Source: a virus
IMG/VR virus record: IMGVR_UViG_3300046499_000562
Span: 1 to 51,014 of that record
Reading direction: 5' to 3' (one strand)
Length of the DNA stretch: 51,014 bases
In this document: piece by piece, positions 7,306 through 14,499 of the stretch
Position numbering within the stretch: the stretch's first letter is position 1
Layout: each line of letters opens with the position of its first letter
Notes under the pieces: generated by a model
Told to the model about the DNA's origin: nothing
Database searches by the model: none
Seen by the model: only the letters and a program-made list of their open reading frames with translations
Position numbers and translations under genes: made by a program

Positions 7306-7829
7306 GGCGCTCCGATCGGGGAGGTGAGGGGCGGGAGTTCGGTGGTGGTGTGGCGTTCCCAGATCCCGGCGAGATGGTCGACGGATCCGCTGGGGACGAG
7401 GGAGCCGAGACGGCGGCCGCACTGGCAGGTGCCGAGGAGCTCGTAGCCGCCGTGCTCGACGATCAGGGCGTGACCGCCCGCGAGGCTCTCGGGGCAGTCC
7501 GGGTCCGGCTCGGCCTCGTGCGGCTCGCGGTGTGCGCGGGTGAGGAGCTCGAGCGCGGCGGCCTCGTTGTACCCGGCGTCGTCGAGGGCGGCGAGGATCT
7601 CGGCGCGGGCAGTGGACTCGTCCGCCCGCGGCCGACGGCTGCGGCTGGTGTCCTTCTGCAGCGCGCTGTCGATCGCCTCGGCCATGACCTCGGGCGTCGC
7701 CGTCCAGGTCGGGTCCGTGGTGCCGGGCCCGAGCAGTTGCACGACCGAGCCGCGCAGCTCGATGGCGAGGGGCTCGCGAACGGGCTGCGGGTGACGCAGG
7801 GCGGCGGCGATCGTGTCGATGCGGGACAT
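7302..7829 (-). CDS. Hypothetical early protein
   Basis: 175 residues, starting at ATG 7829 and overlapping both neighbours. The first 60 residues look like a small alpha/beta unit (MSRIDTIAAALRHPQ, then ELRGSVVQLLGPG). A short helical module follows at about 80-110 (ARAEILAALDDAGYNEAAALELL), UBA-like in hydrophobic spacing. The C-terminal part has CQCGRR, which may hold a metal with other residues. Function not recognised. Confidence 0.6.
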   Translation of the reverse strand: MSRIDTIAAALRHPQPVREPLAIELRGSVVQLLGPGTTDPTWTATPEVMAEAIDSALQKDTSRSRRPRADESTARAEILAALDDAGYNEAAALELLTRAHREPHEAEPDPDCPESLAGGHALIVEHGGYELLGTCQCGRRLGSLVPSGSVDHLAGIWERHTTTELPPLTSPIGAP

Positions 7830-8140
7830 CAGCGGTCACCGGCCCGGCGCATCGGGATGCTGCGGAGGTCCGCGCGCGCCCGGGCGATCGCGGCGCAGCG
7901 GCCGCGGCAGTACCAGTGCGCGGCCGCGCCGTCCGCTGCGCCGAGCACCCGGACCATGTAGGTGCGGGGGGTAGGTCCGGTGGTGGGGCTGCCGCAGCTG
8001 TCGACCGTGCACGTCTCGACGACGGCGGTCTGCTCGGGCGGGCGGGGCTTGCCGGTCATCCCCTGGTTCCAGGCGTGCTTGGCCCTGAGCTGGCCCTCGC
8101 TGGTCTCCGGCAGCCGGGGACGCTGAGCGCGCGCCGGCAT
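7829..8140 (-). CDS. Small zinc-finger-like protein
   Basis: 103 residues from ATG 8140 (TGATG overlap with the previous stop). It carries CTVDSCG near residue 45 and WYCRGRCAAIARARADL near residue 80, two Cys pairs consistent with one zinc-binding fold ending in a basic helix. That layout suits nucleic-acid binding. Similar short WYCxGRC proteins are common in Streptomyces and its elements, with no assigned function. Member of the coupled early operon. Confidence 0.6.
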   Translation of the reverse strand: MPARAQRPRLPETSEGQLRAKHAWNQGMTGKPRPPEQTAVVETCTVDSCGSPTTGPTPRTYMVRVLGAADGAAAHWYCRGRCAAIARARADLRSIPMRRAGDR

Positions 8141-8751
8141 CAGACCGCCACCACCAGCGGGCGCTGCGCGCGGGTCTCCGCACCAGCGATCCATGCGGCG
8201 GCCGCGTCCAGGTCGGCGAGGCCGGTGGAGCGGTGGCGCCAGCGCAGGCTGTGGACCTGGTGCGCGCCGTCCGGGTCGGGCAGTGCGCCAGCGATCCATC
8301 GGGGGGTGCCTTCGGCGTCGCGGTAGCGGGTGATGATCCCGTACAGGGACTCGGTCGTGACCGCGTCCACCTGCTCGCGGGTGACGAGGTAGTCGTGCGG
8401 CTCGCGGCCGGGGGCCGGGGGCTGGCCGGGCCACAGCCACACCCCGCCCACCCGCCGGGGCGCCTGGCCCCAGCCGGTGAGCGAGATGTGGGTGCAGACC
8501 TGGGTGAGGCCCTCGCCGGTGATCGTCCGGACGCTGCCACAGTCCCGGCACAGCAGCCGCAGCCGCACGCGACCGAACGAATCGGCGTGGGAGCAGGTGT
8601 CGTTGGCGCAGGCGTGGTGCTCGGCACCCGTCTGCACGATGCGACCGCCCTCGTCGTGGAGGATCTCGACGACATCCCAGGTGGGCCGCGGGCAGTCGGC
8701 GGGGTGGTCGAGCCGGCTCCACCCCAGGTAGAGGGATTCGATCAGCTGCAT
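8140..8751 (-). CDS. Hypothetical early protein with Cys-pair zinc site
   Basis: 203 residues from ATG 8751. It contains CANDTCSHA and LLCRDCGSVRTI (about residues 48-75), a probable zinc-binding pair, and a Trp-rich middle (GGVWLWPGQPP). The end (LRWRHRSTGLADLDAAAAWIAGAE) reads as a helical cap. The gene overlaps the downstream small zinc-finger-like gene and is overlapped by the membrane-protein gene upstream. No known family; its position suggests early phage or plasmid functions. Confidence 0.6.
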   Translation of the reverse strand: MQLIESLYLGWSRLDHPADCPRPTWDVVEILHDEGGRIVQTGAEHHACANDTCSHADSFGRVRLRLLCRDCGSVRTITGEGLTQVCTHISLTGWGQAPRRVGGVWLWPGQPPAPGREPHDYLVTREQVDAVTTESLYGIITRYRDAEGTPRWIAGALPDPDGAHQVHSLRWRHRSTGLADLDAAAAWIAGAETRAQRPLVVAV

Positions 8752-9074
8752 GCGGGGTCCTTGCGGTGGCGTGCGCGGTGGGCTTTGACCTCGTGGAGCT
8801 GCAGGGTTCGCTCCTGCAGGGGGATGGCCTCGGCCGGTGGACTGGTGGGGATGGGCAGGATGTCCAGCAGGTCAGGCCACGGCTCGGGGGCGGGTGCGGG
8901 TCCGGCCGGTGTCATGCGGCGGTCGCGTTCGGCGCGGTAGGCGGCGAACTCAGCGTCCGCGTCGGCGTGGGCGGATGAGGCGCCGAGGTGGGCGGCCATG
9001 GCGACGAGTAACAGCGCGCTGATGCCGAGGACGCCGGAGCCGATCCACTCCGCCGTACTGGCCGCCTGGCTCAC
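8742..9074 (-). CDS. Single-pass membrane protein, TTA codon present
   Basis: 110 residues from GTG 9074, overlapping the upstream stop (GTGA). One clear membrane segment lies at about residues 12-31 (IGSGVLGISALLLVAMAAHL). A charged helical region and a Pro-rich C-terminal tail follow. Codon 22 is TTA (plus-strand bases 9009-9011), the rare leucine codon that needs the bldA tRNA in Streptomyces, so translation may be limited to later growth stages. Function unknown. A frame starting much further upstream is a shadow of the neighbouring gene. Confidence 0.65.
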   Translation of the reverse strand: MSQAASTAEWIGSGVLGISALLLVAMAAHLGASSAHADADAEFAAYRAERDRRMTPAGPAPAPEPWPDLLDILPIPTSPPAEAIPLQERTLQLHEVKAHRARHRKDPACS

Positions 9075-9637
9075 CACGGGTGGCCGGCCATGAAGTCGCC
9101 CAGCCGGGCAGCGCTGCGGCCCGCGAGGAGGTCGGGCACGCCGTCGCCGCGGAGCTCGACGGTGATGTCGCCGTACCGGCCGGTCGTGGTGGTGCAGCAC
9201 GGCTGCTCCGGCGTGCACGTGGTGGCCTGGAACTTGTCGAGCCACCACGTCCAGGCCTGCGGGGAGCGGGGCTTGACGGTGACGACCAGCCTGGTCGCAC
9301 TGGGGATGTCGAGGGCCAGGACGTCGGACTGGGTGCTGCGCAGTTCCAGACCGAGGAGCGCGGCCGGCGCATCCTCCGCGACGTCCGGGTTGATGCTCAG
9401 GGTGCAGCCCGCGTACTCGCTGACGACGCGCTCGCCGGTGACGGCCGTGTCGGTCACGGTGTACGGGGCGGGCTCGAGCTCGGCGATTACTGCGTCCCGC
9501 TTGGCGAGCATCGCCCTTACCGCCGGGGTGAGTTCGACGGCGAGGCGCTCGAGCTGGTCGTTGGTCAGCGGCAGGTCGAGGACGGCCACCGCGGTGTCGA
9601 TGTAGGCGAGCAGCTGCTGCTGCAGGACCCGGCTCAC
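9071..9637 (-). CDS. Hypothetical early protein
   Basis: 188 residues from GTG 9637, with coupled junctions on both sides. The first 60 residues are helical (QQLLAYIDTAVAVLDLPLTNDQLERLAVEL). The rest looks beta-rich, with several Thr/Val strands and a CTPEQPCCTTT cluster near residue 145. This general form (short helical N-terminus plus beta domain) is common in siphovirus early proteins of unknown role. I see no catalytic motif. Confidence 0.65.
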   Translation of the reverse strand: MSRVLQQQLLAYIDTAVAVLDLPLTNDQLERLAVELTPAVRAMLAKRDAVIAELEPAPYTVTDTAVTGERVVSEYAGCTLSINPDVAEDAPAALLGLELRSTQSDVLALDIPSATRLVVTVKPRSPQAWTWWLDKFQATTCTPEQPCCTTTTGRYGDITVELRGDGVPDLLAGRSAARLGDFMAGHPW

Positions 9638-10155
9638 TTCGCGCCGTCCGCGATCGCGGCGGTGATGGGCACGACGGGGAGGACGGTGGCGTAGAGCGGC
9701 ACCGGCTCGGCGGCGGGCGGCGGCGGGATGGCGGGCTCTTCGGGCACCGTGTCCGTGTCCGGGACCGGGTCGTCGTCGAGGGCGTCAACGGCGTCCTTGG
9801 TGAGCAGCGCCCGGGCGATGACGTTGACGCCCTCGATGGTGGCGTGCGTCTCGACCCACACGCCGCTGGCAACGGGGTCCCGGAGGACGTCCGCGTCGGC
9901 GAGGGCGGCGACCTCGAGAACACCGCAGCCTGCATCCAGGTCGTTCCCGAAGTGGAGACGGATGCCGTACACGCCGCCGAAGTCTTCGTACTGCTCTATG
10001 GCGTGGGGCAGCACGGTCAGCTGGTCGACGATGCCGTCGGCCAAGGACGAGGCCCGCCGGTACGCGGCACGCGCCGGGTCGACCGGCGGGGTGGGCACTC
10101 TCGGTTCCGGCTGCACGGTGGGCGCCGGGTCGGTGGTCTGGGTACTCTTTTCCAC
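9634..10155 (-). CDS. Hypothetical early protein, sheet-rich core
   Basis: 173 residues from GTG 10155. A Pro/Thr-rich start is followed by a helix (AAYRRASSLADGIVDQLTVL) and a compact beta core (GGVYGIRLHFGNDLDAGCGVLEVAALADADV, then GVWVETHATIEGVNVIARALL). The end is Pro-rich. The first in-frame start after a TGAGG ribosome site was chosen; longer versions run into the intergenic region toward the excisionase-like gene. Function not recognised. The next gene (9071-9637) is coupled by GTGA. Confidence 0.6.
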   Translation of the reverse strand: MEKSTQTTDPAPTVQPEPRVPTPPVDPARAAYRRASSLADGIVDQLTVLPHAIEQYEDFGGVYGIRLHFGNDLDAGCGVLEVAALADADVLRDPVASGVWVETHATIEGVNVIARALLTKDAVDALDDDPVPDTDTVPEEPAIPPPPAAEPVPLYATVLPVVPITAAIADGAK

Positions 10156-10247
10156 GTGAACCTCATTCGTCAGTGGTGAGGTGAGCGATCTCGAGCGGGG
10201 CTGCAGCGGACCGGACAGGGTGCGCAGCGGCCCCGTTTGCTGTGCCG

Positions 10248-10523
10248 TCAGGCGCGCTGCAGTGCCGTGCCACGGCGCGGGAGCGGGCGCAGACTGCTCA
10301 GGGGATGCGGTGTGACCCCGAGTTGGGGCAGGGGAGCGACGGCCAGCGGGCCGGTCGTCGGCTCGTAGTGGGTGAGGGCGTCGATGCGATCGAGGTCCGC
10401 GTCCGAGAACGTGACCTTCCGGCCCTTCTTGGAGTGCGGCAGCTGCTTGATGTGCCGACGCAGCCACGACTCCTCGACGCGGAGGATCTCCGCCGCCTCG
10501 GGGTAGGTGTGGCGGCCGCTCAT
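10248..10523 (-). CDS. Excisionase/MerR-type helix-turn-helix protein
   Basis: 91 residues from ATG 10523, overlapping the stop of the regulator upstream. The first 55 residues form a winged helix of the HTH_17/excisionase type (YPEAAEILRVEESWLRRHIKQLPHSKKGRKVTFSDADLDRI), which normally recognises DNA at attachment sites or early promoters. The C-terminal tail is Pro-rich. It could be the directionality factor for the integrase at 12.7-14.0 kb, or an early transcription factor. The first reading fits its size and closeness to the switch region. Confidence 0.75.
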   Translation of the reverse strand: MSGRHTYPEAAEILRVEESWLRRHIKQLPHSKKGRKVTFSDADLDRIDALTHYEPTTGPLAVAPLPQLGVTPHPLSSLRPLPRRGTALQRA

Positions 10524-10873
10524 ACCAGCGCCCTGTCCTGCCGGGGGATCTCGGCGAGAGCCTCGACGCTGCGGCCGATCTCCTCCCAGAGGAGCCCCGT
10601 GTCCACGCCGAGGCGGCGGGCGACGCGGCTGGCCTGGCTGTGCGTGAGCTTGTTGCTCGTGCCCGTCAGGAGGTTGCCGATCAGGCCGTGCGAGACGCCG
10701 GCTGCCTGGGCGAGCTGTCGAACGTTGATCTTCCGGCCGTTCCCCGTGCGCTCCATGAGCAGACGGAGGAAGACTCGGCCCTCGCAGCCTTCGCGATCCG
10801 CGAGTTGGTACATGGGTTCGTCAGGAAGCAAGTTGTCCACCCCTGGATACAGCGTGTCTCTGTGGTGAGACAT
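10520..10873 (-). CDS. XRE-family regulator, first gene of the early operon
   Basis: 117 residues from ATG 10873. An XRE helix-turn-helix spans about residues 45-100 (INVRQLAQAAGVSHGLIGNLLTG, then THSQASRVARRLGVDTGLLWEEI). It is divergent from the putative repressor gene at 11101, and the 227-base gap between them holds repeated GTGGACA motifs. By analogy with temperate phage switches it is a Cro-like or early-operon regulator; which of the two is the prophage repressor cannot be told from sequence. It is the first gene of a chain of about 20 overlapping genes leading to the left edge. Confidence 0.8.
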   Translation of the reverse strand: MSHHRDTLYPGVDNLLPDEPMYQLADREGCEGRVFLRLLMERTGNGRKINVRQLAQAAGVSHGLIGNLLTGTSNKLTHSQASRVARRLGVDTGLLWEEIGRSVEALAEIPRQDRALV

Positions 10874-11066
10874 CAGAGTGTGGCACGGCGTGGACAGCTT
10901 GTCTATCCCGTGAGACAGCGCGTGTTGTGCGCCAAAAATTGGCCAATGACGCGAACGCGCCCTAGCGGCACCTGTCCGATCTCGTGGACACTTTGTCCTG
11001 CGTCAGATACAGGGCAGTCCGCTGAGCAGGATCAACATCACCGACGTATCACCAGCAACGTGGACA
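10834..11066. promoter_or_regulatory. Divergent switch region with repeated GTGGACA operator-like motifs
   Basis: The gap between the two divergent XRE genes holds four copies of GTGGACA: inverted at 10834-10840 (inside the first codons of the minus gene), direct at 10890-10896, 10984-10990 and 11060-11066. Two are part of dyads: GGACA-GCT-TGTCT (10892-10904, one mismatch) and GGACA-CTT-TGTCC (10986-10998, perfect). A second direct repeat, GTGAGACA, occurs at 10865-10872 and 10910-10917. Repressor binding at both promoters is the obvious reading. Exact -10/-35 elements were not assigned. Confidence 0.6.
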
Positions 11067-11100
11067 CCCCCGCGCCCAGACGTCGACTCGGAGTGGCAGG

Positions 11101-11508
11101 ATGACCCTCATGGTGGAGCAGGCGGCGCGGACAGATCTTTCAGATCTCGTGCGCACACGGCGAGCGGAGCTCGGACTCTCCCTGCGCGTCCTGGCCGGCC
11201 GGTGCATCAATCCGGAGCACCCCGACGCGGGGCCCGTGGTCGATCACAACTGGATCGATCGCCTCGAGAAAGGGCTGCTCCGGGAGATCCCGGACTATGG
11301 CCGCCTCGCGGGCCTGCATGTCGGCCTTCAGGTGCCGCTGAGCCTCGTCCAGGAAGCGGCCGGTAGCCAGTTCTGGCGCGTCGACACCGTCTGGAGTGAG
11401 GACGAAGAGGTCCGCGCACTCGTCCACGACTACCGGGACATGTCGCCCGAAGATCAGCAAAGGGTCCGTGCGCTCATGTCGTCCTGGCGCAATCTGAAGA
11501 CCGACTGA
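11101..11508 (+). CDS. XRE-family regulator, candidate immunity repressor
   Basis: 135 residues from ATG 11101, with GGAG seven bases upstream. The N-terminal 70 residues form an XRE helix-turn-helix (LVRTRRAELGLSLRVLAGRC, then HNWIDRLEKGLL). The C-terminal part (VRALVHDYRDMSPEDQQRVRALMSSWR) is a helical segment often seen at the end of actinobacterial phage repressors. It is one of the few plus-strand genes and faces the early operon across a region of repeated dyads, which is the expected position for a lysogeny repressor. It has no protease domain of the LexA type. Confidence 0.75.
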   Translation: MTLMVEQAARTDLSDLVRTRRAELGLSLRVLAGRCINPEHPDAGPVVDHNWIDRLEKGLLREIPDYGRLAGLHVGLQVPLSLVQEAAGSQFWRVDTVWSEDEEVRALVHDYRDMSPEDQQRVRALMSSWRNLKTD

Positions 11509-11689
11509 ATCGATTTTTCCGTCAACACCCTTTTAGGCATGGCCTGTTGGCCAGCCATGACTACTGGCTGTGTGTGCCCTATTGGCTGAAAGTGTTGATC
11601 GAGGTCTAATGGTGATCCGCCTGGGGGGTGGGAACGCTCAAGTAACCATGCTGCCTGCACCGCTGCGGTGCAGGAGACAGGGGGCGTAG

Positions 11690-12103
11690 ATGTCAGGCTT
11701 GCGCACGATAGCGGTGTACCACCTCGCTCAGCCGAAGCGGATGCCGACAGGCCGCCTCATACATGTCGAGGATGGCCCCGGGTCCGTCGTGGACATCTAC
11801 CTCGACAGTCGGCACATACGCGGCCGCCTCGTCTGGGAACTCAACTGGATGGGCCGCCACCAGGACTGGACGCACCACGAGCGCACACAGCCTGCGCTGG
11901 GCTTGTGTCCTGCGGCCGCACGCTGGGAGCTCATCCCGCCGCACGCGATGCCGAGCCGCCGCTTCGTAGTCCCGGTGGAGGAGGAGGACAGCCGCGTCTG
12001 GCTACTCCCGGCCGACCAGTGCACGAGCGCCTTGCGGGATGCCGTGAACGGTGCGCTGGGGTGCATCGCCTGCGGCGAACCTTCCCGGGCGGCGCTGGTG
12101 TGA
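11690..12103 (+). CDS. Hypothetical protein, immunity region
   Basis: 137 residues from ATG 11690, with AGGGGG seven bases before it. The N-terminal half looks beta-rich (RLIHVEDGPGSVVDIYLDS, then LVWELNWMGRHQDW). It ends with GCIACGEPSR. I recognise no family. It follows the repressor-like gene on the same strand after a 180-base gap containing an inverted TCAACAC/GTGTTGA pair (11522-11528 and 11592-11598), so it may have its own promoter. Genes expressed from lysogens next to the repressor often alter host traits or exclude other phages; that is only an analogy. Confidence 0.65.
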   Translation: MSGLRTIAVYHLAQPKRMPTGRLIHVEDGPGSVVDIYLDSRHIRGRLVWELNWMGRHQDWTHHERTQPALGLCPAAARWELIPPHAMPSRRFVVPVEEEDSRVWLLPADQCTSALRDAVNGALGCIACGEPSRAALV

Positions 12104-12365
12104 CTCGCGTAAGAGGCCGATGCCACGGACGCCGAGGGGCCGCTCCGCGACGCCAGCCGTATGGGCGCCGCGACAGAACACAGAGTTCTGGCCAGGGAAT
12201 TTACGGGTAGTCATACTTTCACCTGCCACGTGTTTCACTCTGGTCGCGGCGTGACCGGTGTGGCATCGTCGTGGGTCCGCCTGGGGGCGAAATCGGATCC
12301 GTCCGTTCGCGCGTTCGAACACGTGAACGAGTGTGCGCATGGACAGGGCAAGGGGGTCTCGCTAC
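12104..12365. other. Intergenic stretch without a visible gene
   Basis: About 260 bases between two plus-strand genes. I see no convincing reading frame, tRNA or hairpin. A relatively AT-rich patch around 12195-12245 could hold the promoter of the gene at 12366, but I could not assign clear -35 and -10 boxes. Confidence 0.4.
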
Positions 12366-12647
12366 ATGGCAGACGATGACGCTTCAACCGAGCGGAATCG
12401 GAACGACGAATCCAGCCCCGAACCGGTGACCCCGCCGGACCCTCAGATGGAAGTGCATATCGAGTTCGTCGACTCCCTGCCCGGCGGGCGAGTCGTCATG
12501 CCTGTCGAGCGAGACGGCACGTTCGCCTGGCTGGTCGTCCACGGCCACATATCCCCCCAGGCGGGCAGCGAGATGACCGCAGACCTGGACTACATCATCA
12601 GGTCCGGACTGTGGCGACAGAACTGGCGGCCGCCGCAGCCCGACTGA
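12366..12647 (+). CDS. Small hypothetical protein
   Basis: 93 residues from ATG 12366, with AAGGGGG nine bases upstream. The first 30 residues are charged and disordered. The core (EVHIEFVDSLPGGRVVMPVERDGTFAWLVVHGHIS) looks like a small beta sheet, followed by a short helix and a basic end (WRQNWRPPQPD). It is convergent with the integrase, with a terminator hairpin between. Function unknown; like its neighbour it could be expressed from the lysogen. Confidence 0.65.
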   Translation: MADDDASTERNRNDESSPEPVTPPDPQMEVHIEFVDSLPGGRVVMPVERDGTFAWLVVHGHISPQAGSEMTADLDYIIRSGLWRQNWRPPQPD

Positions 12648-12669
12648 CGCAGCTCACCCCAGCGGCTCG

Positions 12670-12693
12670 GGGGCGGCGCACTCTCGCCGCCCC
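12670..12693. terminator. Bidirectional terminator hairpin
   Basis: A perfect 9-bp GC stem (GGGGCGGCG / CGCCGCCCC) with a six-base loop lies exactly between the convergent ends of the plus-strand gene at 12366 and the integrase. Placement supports a shared terminator. Confidence 0.7.
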
Positions 12694-12702
12694 TGCCCGC
12701 TC

Positions 12703-13995
12703 TCAGACGACCTGCCGCAGACCAGCAGGCGCCGGCACCCCCATCGCCGCCTCGACAGCCGCGGCGATCTCGCCGTCCAGCGCCCGCACGAGATGCCCGT
12801 ACCGGTCCACCGTCGTCGTGATCGACTCATGCCCGAGCCGGGCCTGGATCGCCGGCAGCGGGATGTTGCTCGCGATCAGCCACGACACGTGCGTGTGCCG
12901 CAGATCGTGAATCCGCGGACGCTTGGTCAGGCCCCGCGAGATCGCCTCGTTGAGTGCCTTCTTCCACTTCCGGTTGTAGAAATTGCTGTGCCTCCAGGCC
13001 GCGCCCAGCCCGCCCTGGAACACGTAGTCCTCCGGCTGCTTGCCGGTCATGTGCCGCCGCAGCATCGTCAGCTGTCCATCCGACAGAGCCAGCACGCGAC
13101 GGGCCTTACGCGTCTTCGGCGGGCCCAGCTCGAACTGGTTGCTGTCGCTGCGCTTCCACGCCCGCTGGATGCTGACGGTGCGCTTGCCCAGTGAGATGTC
13201 CTTGATCTGCAGCGCGGTTGCCTCACCCCACCGCAGGCCCGTCCCGACGAGGAAGTCGCCGAGGTCGGCGGCATTCGGATCGATCTCGCGCAGGCACACA
13301 CTGATCCGCTGGTACTCGTCGTGCTCGAGGAACGTCATCTCCTCGTCGATGCCATCGTCGATCCGGGGCAGCGATGTCCTCGAGCACGGGTTGTCGGCCC
13401 GCAGCGCAGGCGTGGCCATGGTCGCGGCCTGGAAGATGCAGAACAGCAGACCGTGCCGGTTCGCGATGCTCTTCGGGCTGGCCTTCCTACGCAGCACCAC
13501 GCCCTCACGCTCGGGGTGGACGAGGTCGGCGTGCTGGCCGCCGACCCAGGCGGACACATCGTCCTGTGTCACCGTGCAGACCGTGGGCGGCCGCGGCGGC
13601 CCGCCGCCCGGGGGCGTGTGCGCCAGCCCGCCTACGCGCTGCTCGCTGCCGTCGGCGGCTGTGTAGGCCGCGCCGGCGAAATGGAGGTTGATGTCGCGCC
13701 GGTAGTCCTTCTTGGTCCGGTCGTCGACTCCGGTCAGGTTGTCGACGTACCGGCGCGCCCACTCGAGGAAGTCCAGGTCCCCCGGGACCGTGTCCGGCTC
13801 TACGAATCCCTGGCCCTTGACCCAGCCGTACGGCCACGTGTTGCCGTGCGCCTCGACGAGGGCCTTGAACTGTTCGGCCTGCGCCTGGCCCTCGGCGCCG
13901 CCGAAGTTCTCGGTCTGCCACTGGCCGGACTCTCGCCACTTCACCTGGTACGTGGTCTCGCCCGACTTCTTCGGGCGCGGAACGATGCTCGCCAT
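12703..13995 (-). CDS. int: Tyrosine recombinase (phage/ICE-type integrase)
   Basis: 430 residues. It joins and excises the element at a tRNA 3' end. An arm-binding N-terminus (about 1-65) is followed by the SAM-like core-binding domain (about 80-200) and the catalytic domain with all expected residues: R265 (GTGLRWGEA), K304 in PPKTRKARR, H373-x2-R376 (IHDLRHTHVSWL), H399 (RLGHESITTT) and the nucleophile Y409 (VDRYGHL). It is full length for the family. An attP-like site lies about 120 bases upstream of its start. The nearest excisionase candidate is the HTH protein at 10.25-10.52 kb. Confidence 0.95.
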   Translation of the reverse strand: MASIVPRPKKSGETTYQVKWRESGQWQTENFGGAEGQAQAEQFKALVEAHGNTWPYGWVKGQGFVEPDTVPGDLDFLEWARRYVDNLTGVDDRTKKDYRRDINLHFAGAAYTAADGSEQRVGGLAHTPPGGGPPRPPTVCTVTQDDVSAWVGGQHADLVHPEREGVVLRRKASPKSIANRHGLLFCIFQAATMATPALRADNPCSRTSLPRIDDGIDEEMTFLEHDEYQRISVCLREIDPNAADLGDFLVGTGLRWGEATALQIKDISLGKRTVSIQRAWKRSDSNQFELGPPKTRKARRVLALSDGQLTMLRRHMTGKQPEDYVFQGGLGAAWRHSNFYNRKWKKALNEAISRGLTKRPRIHDLRHTHVSWLIASNIPLPAIQARLGHESITTTVDRYGHLVRALDGEIAAAVEAAMGVPAPAGLRQVV

Positions 13996-14074
13996 GCGGG
14001 GAGATTAGGCCCCGAATCGGGTGCTGGGGAGGGGGCTGTGTTCCCGACTGTTCCCAAAGGGTCCGGGCATGACG

Positions 14075-14106
14075 AAGGGCTGACCCGTTTTCACAGGTCA
14101 GCCCTT
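14075..14106. terminator. 11-bp inverted repeat next to the att core
   Basis: Perfect arms AAGGGCTGACC / GGTCAGCCCTT with a ten-base loop. On the minus strand it directly follows the tRNA 3'-end sequence, so it may be the original tRNA terminator carried on the element. It might equally be part of the integrase-binding structure. Confidence 0.6.
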
Positions 14107-14115
14107 GATCACACA

Positions 14116-14139
14116 GGGTGAGTGACGGGACTTGAACCC
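14116..14139 (-). other. attP: Attachment-site core: tRNA 3' end (probably tRNA-His)
   Basis: The minus strand reads GGGTTCAAGTCCCGTCACT followed by CACC: the 3' half of a T-stem-loop, a seven-base acceptor strand and a C at the discriminator position, which is typical of tRNA-His. No anticodon arm, D-arm or 5' acceptor strand is present in the 60 bases before it, so this is not a whole tRNA. It is a tRNA fragment of the kind that serves as the crossover core of a tyrosine integrase. The inverted sequence GTTTTCAC..AGGTCAG flanks it on both sides (14087-14101 and, with ten extra bases, 14155-14179). Confidence 0.7.
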
Positions 14140-14206
14140 AAAATTGTTACACGTCTGACCTGCGGTGATGCGTGAAAACTGGGACATAGCGGCTGCGTTC
14201 GGTGAC

Positions 14207-14235
14207 GCTCAATGTCGCTCGATGAGGGCTCAATG
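14207..14235. repeat. Three helically phased GCTCRATG repeats (arm-type-site-like)
   Basis: GCTCAATG (14207-14214), GCTCGATG (14217-14224) and GCTCAATG (14228-14235) are spaced 10 and 11 bases apart, so they lie on one face of the helix. They sit about 70-120 bases from the att core, on the side away from the integrase gene. Their position and spacing resemble integrase arm-type sites. Confidence 0.5.
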
Positions 14236-14449
14236 ACGGGCCTTGTTCCCACGGGAACAGGCTGTCTGGAGATCGCCAAGGCTGACCGGCGGTGAGTGCA
14301 AAACGGGCCTACCGATGCGTTGGGAAAAGTCAGCGGCACCCCCGCCCGGGCGGGGGTGCCGCGGCCCCCTCCGTCCGCCTGGGGAGTTGGTCGGAGAGGG
14401 CGTCTAGGGGGTGCCCGCGTGATTCCCGCGCTCACCAAGATCACACATC

Positions 14450-14465
14450 TTAGGGCGGACCCTAA
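14450..14465. promoter_or_regulatory. TTAGGG-CGGA-CCCTAA operator-like palindrome
   Basis: Six-base perfect arms separated by CGGA, about 35 bases before the GTG start of the small XRE protein at 14500. An autoregulatory operator is the simple interpretation. Confidence 0.45.
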
Positions 14466-14499
14466 TCACATTTGATCATGGGGTCTGGAGTGTGGACGA

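Noticed and set aside
14116-14192. Complete tRNA gene at the att core
   Set aside because: Only the T-arm 3' part and acceptor 3' strand are present; no anticodon loop, D-arm or matching 5' acceptor strand can be built from the adjacent bases.
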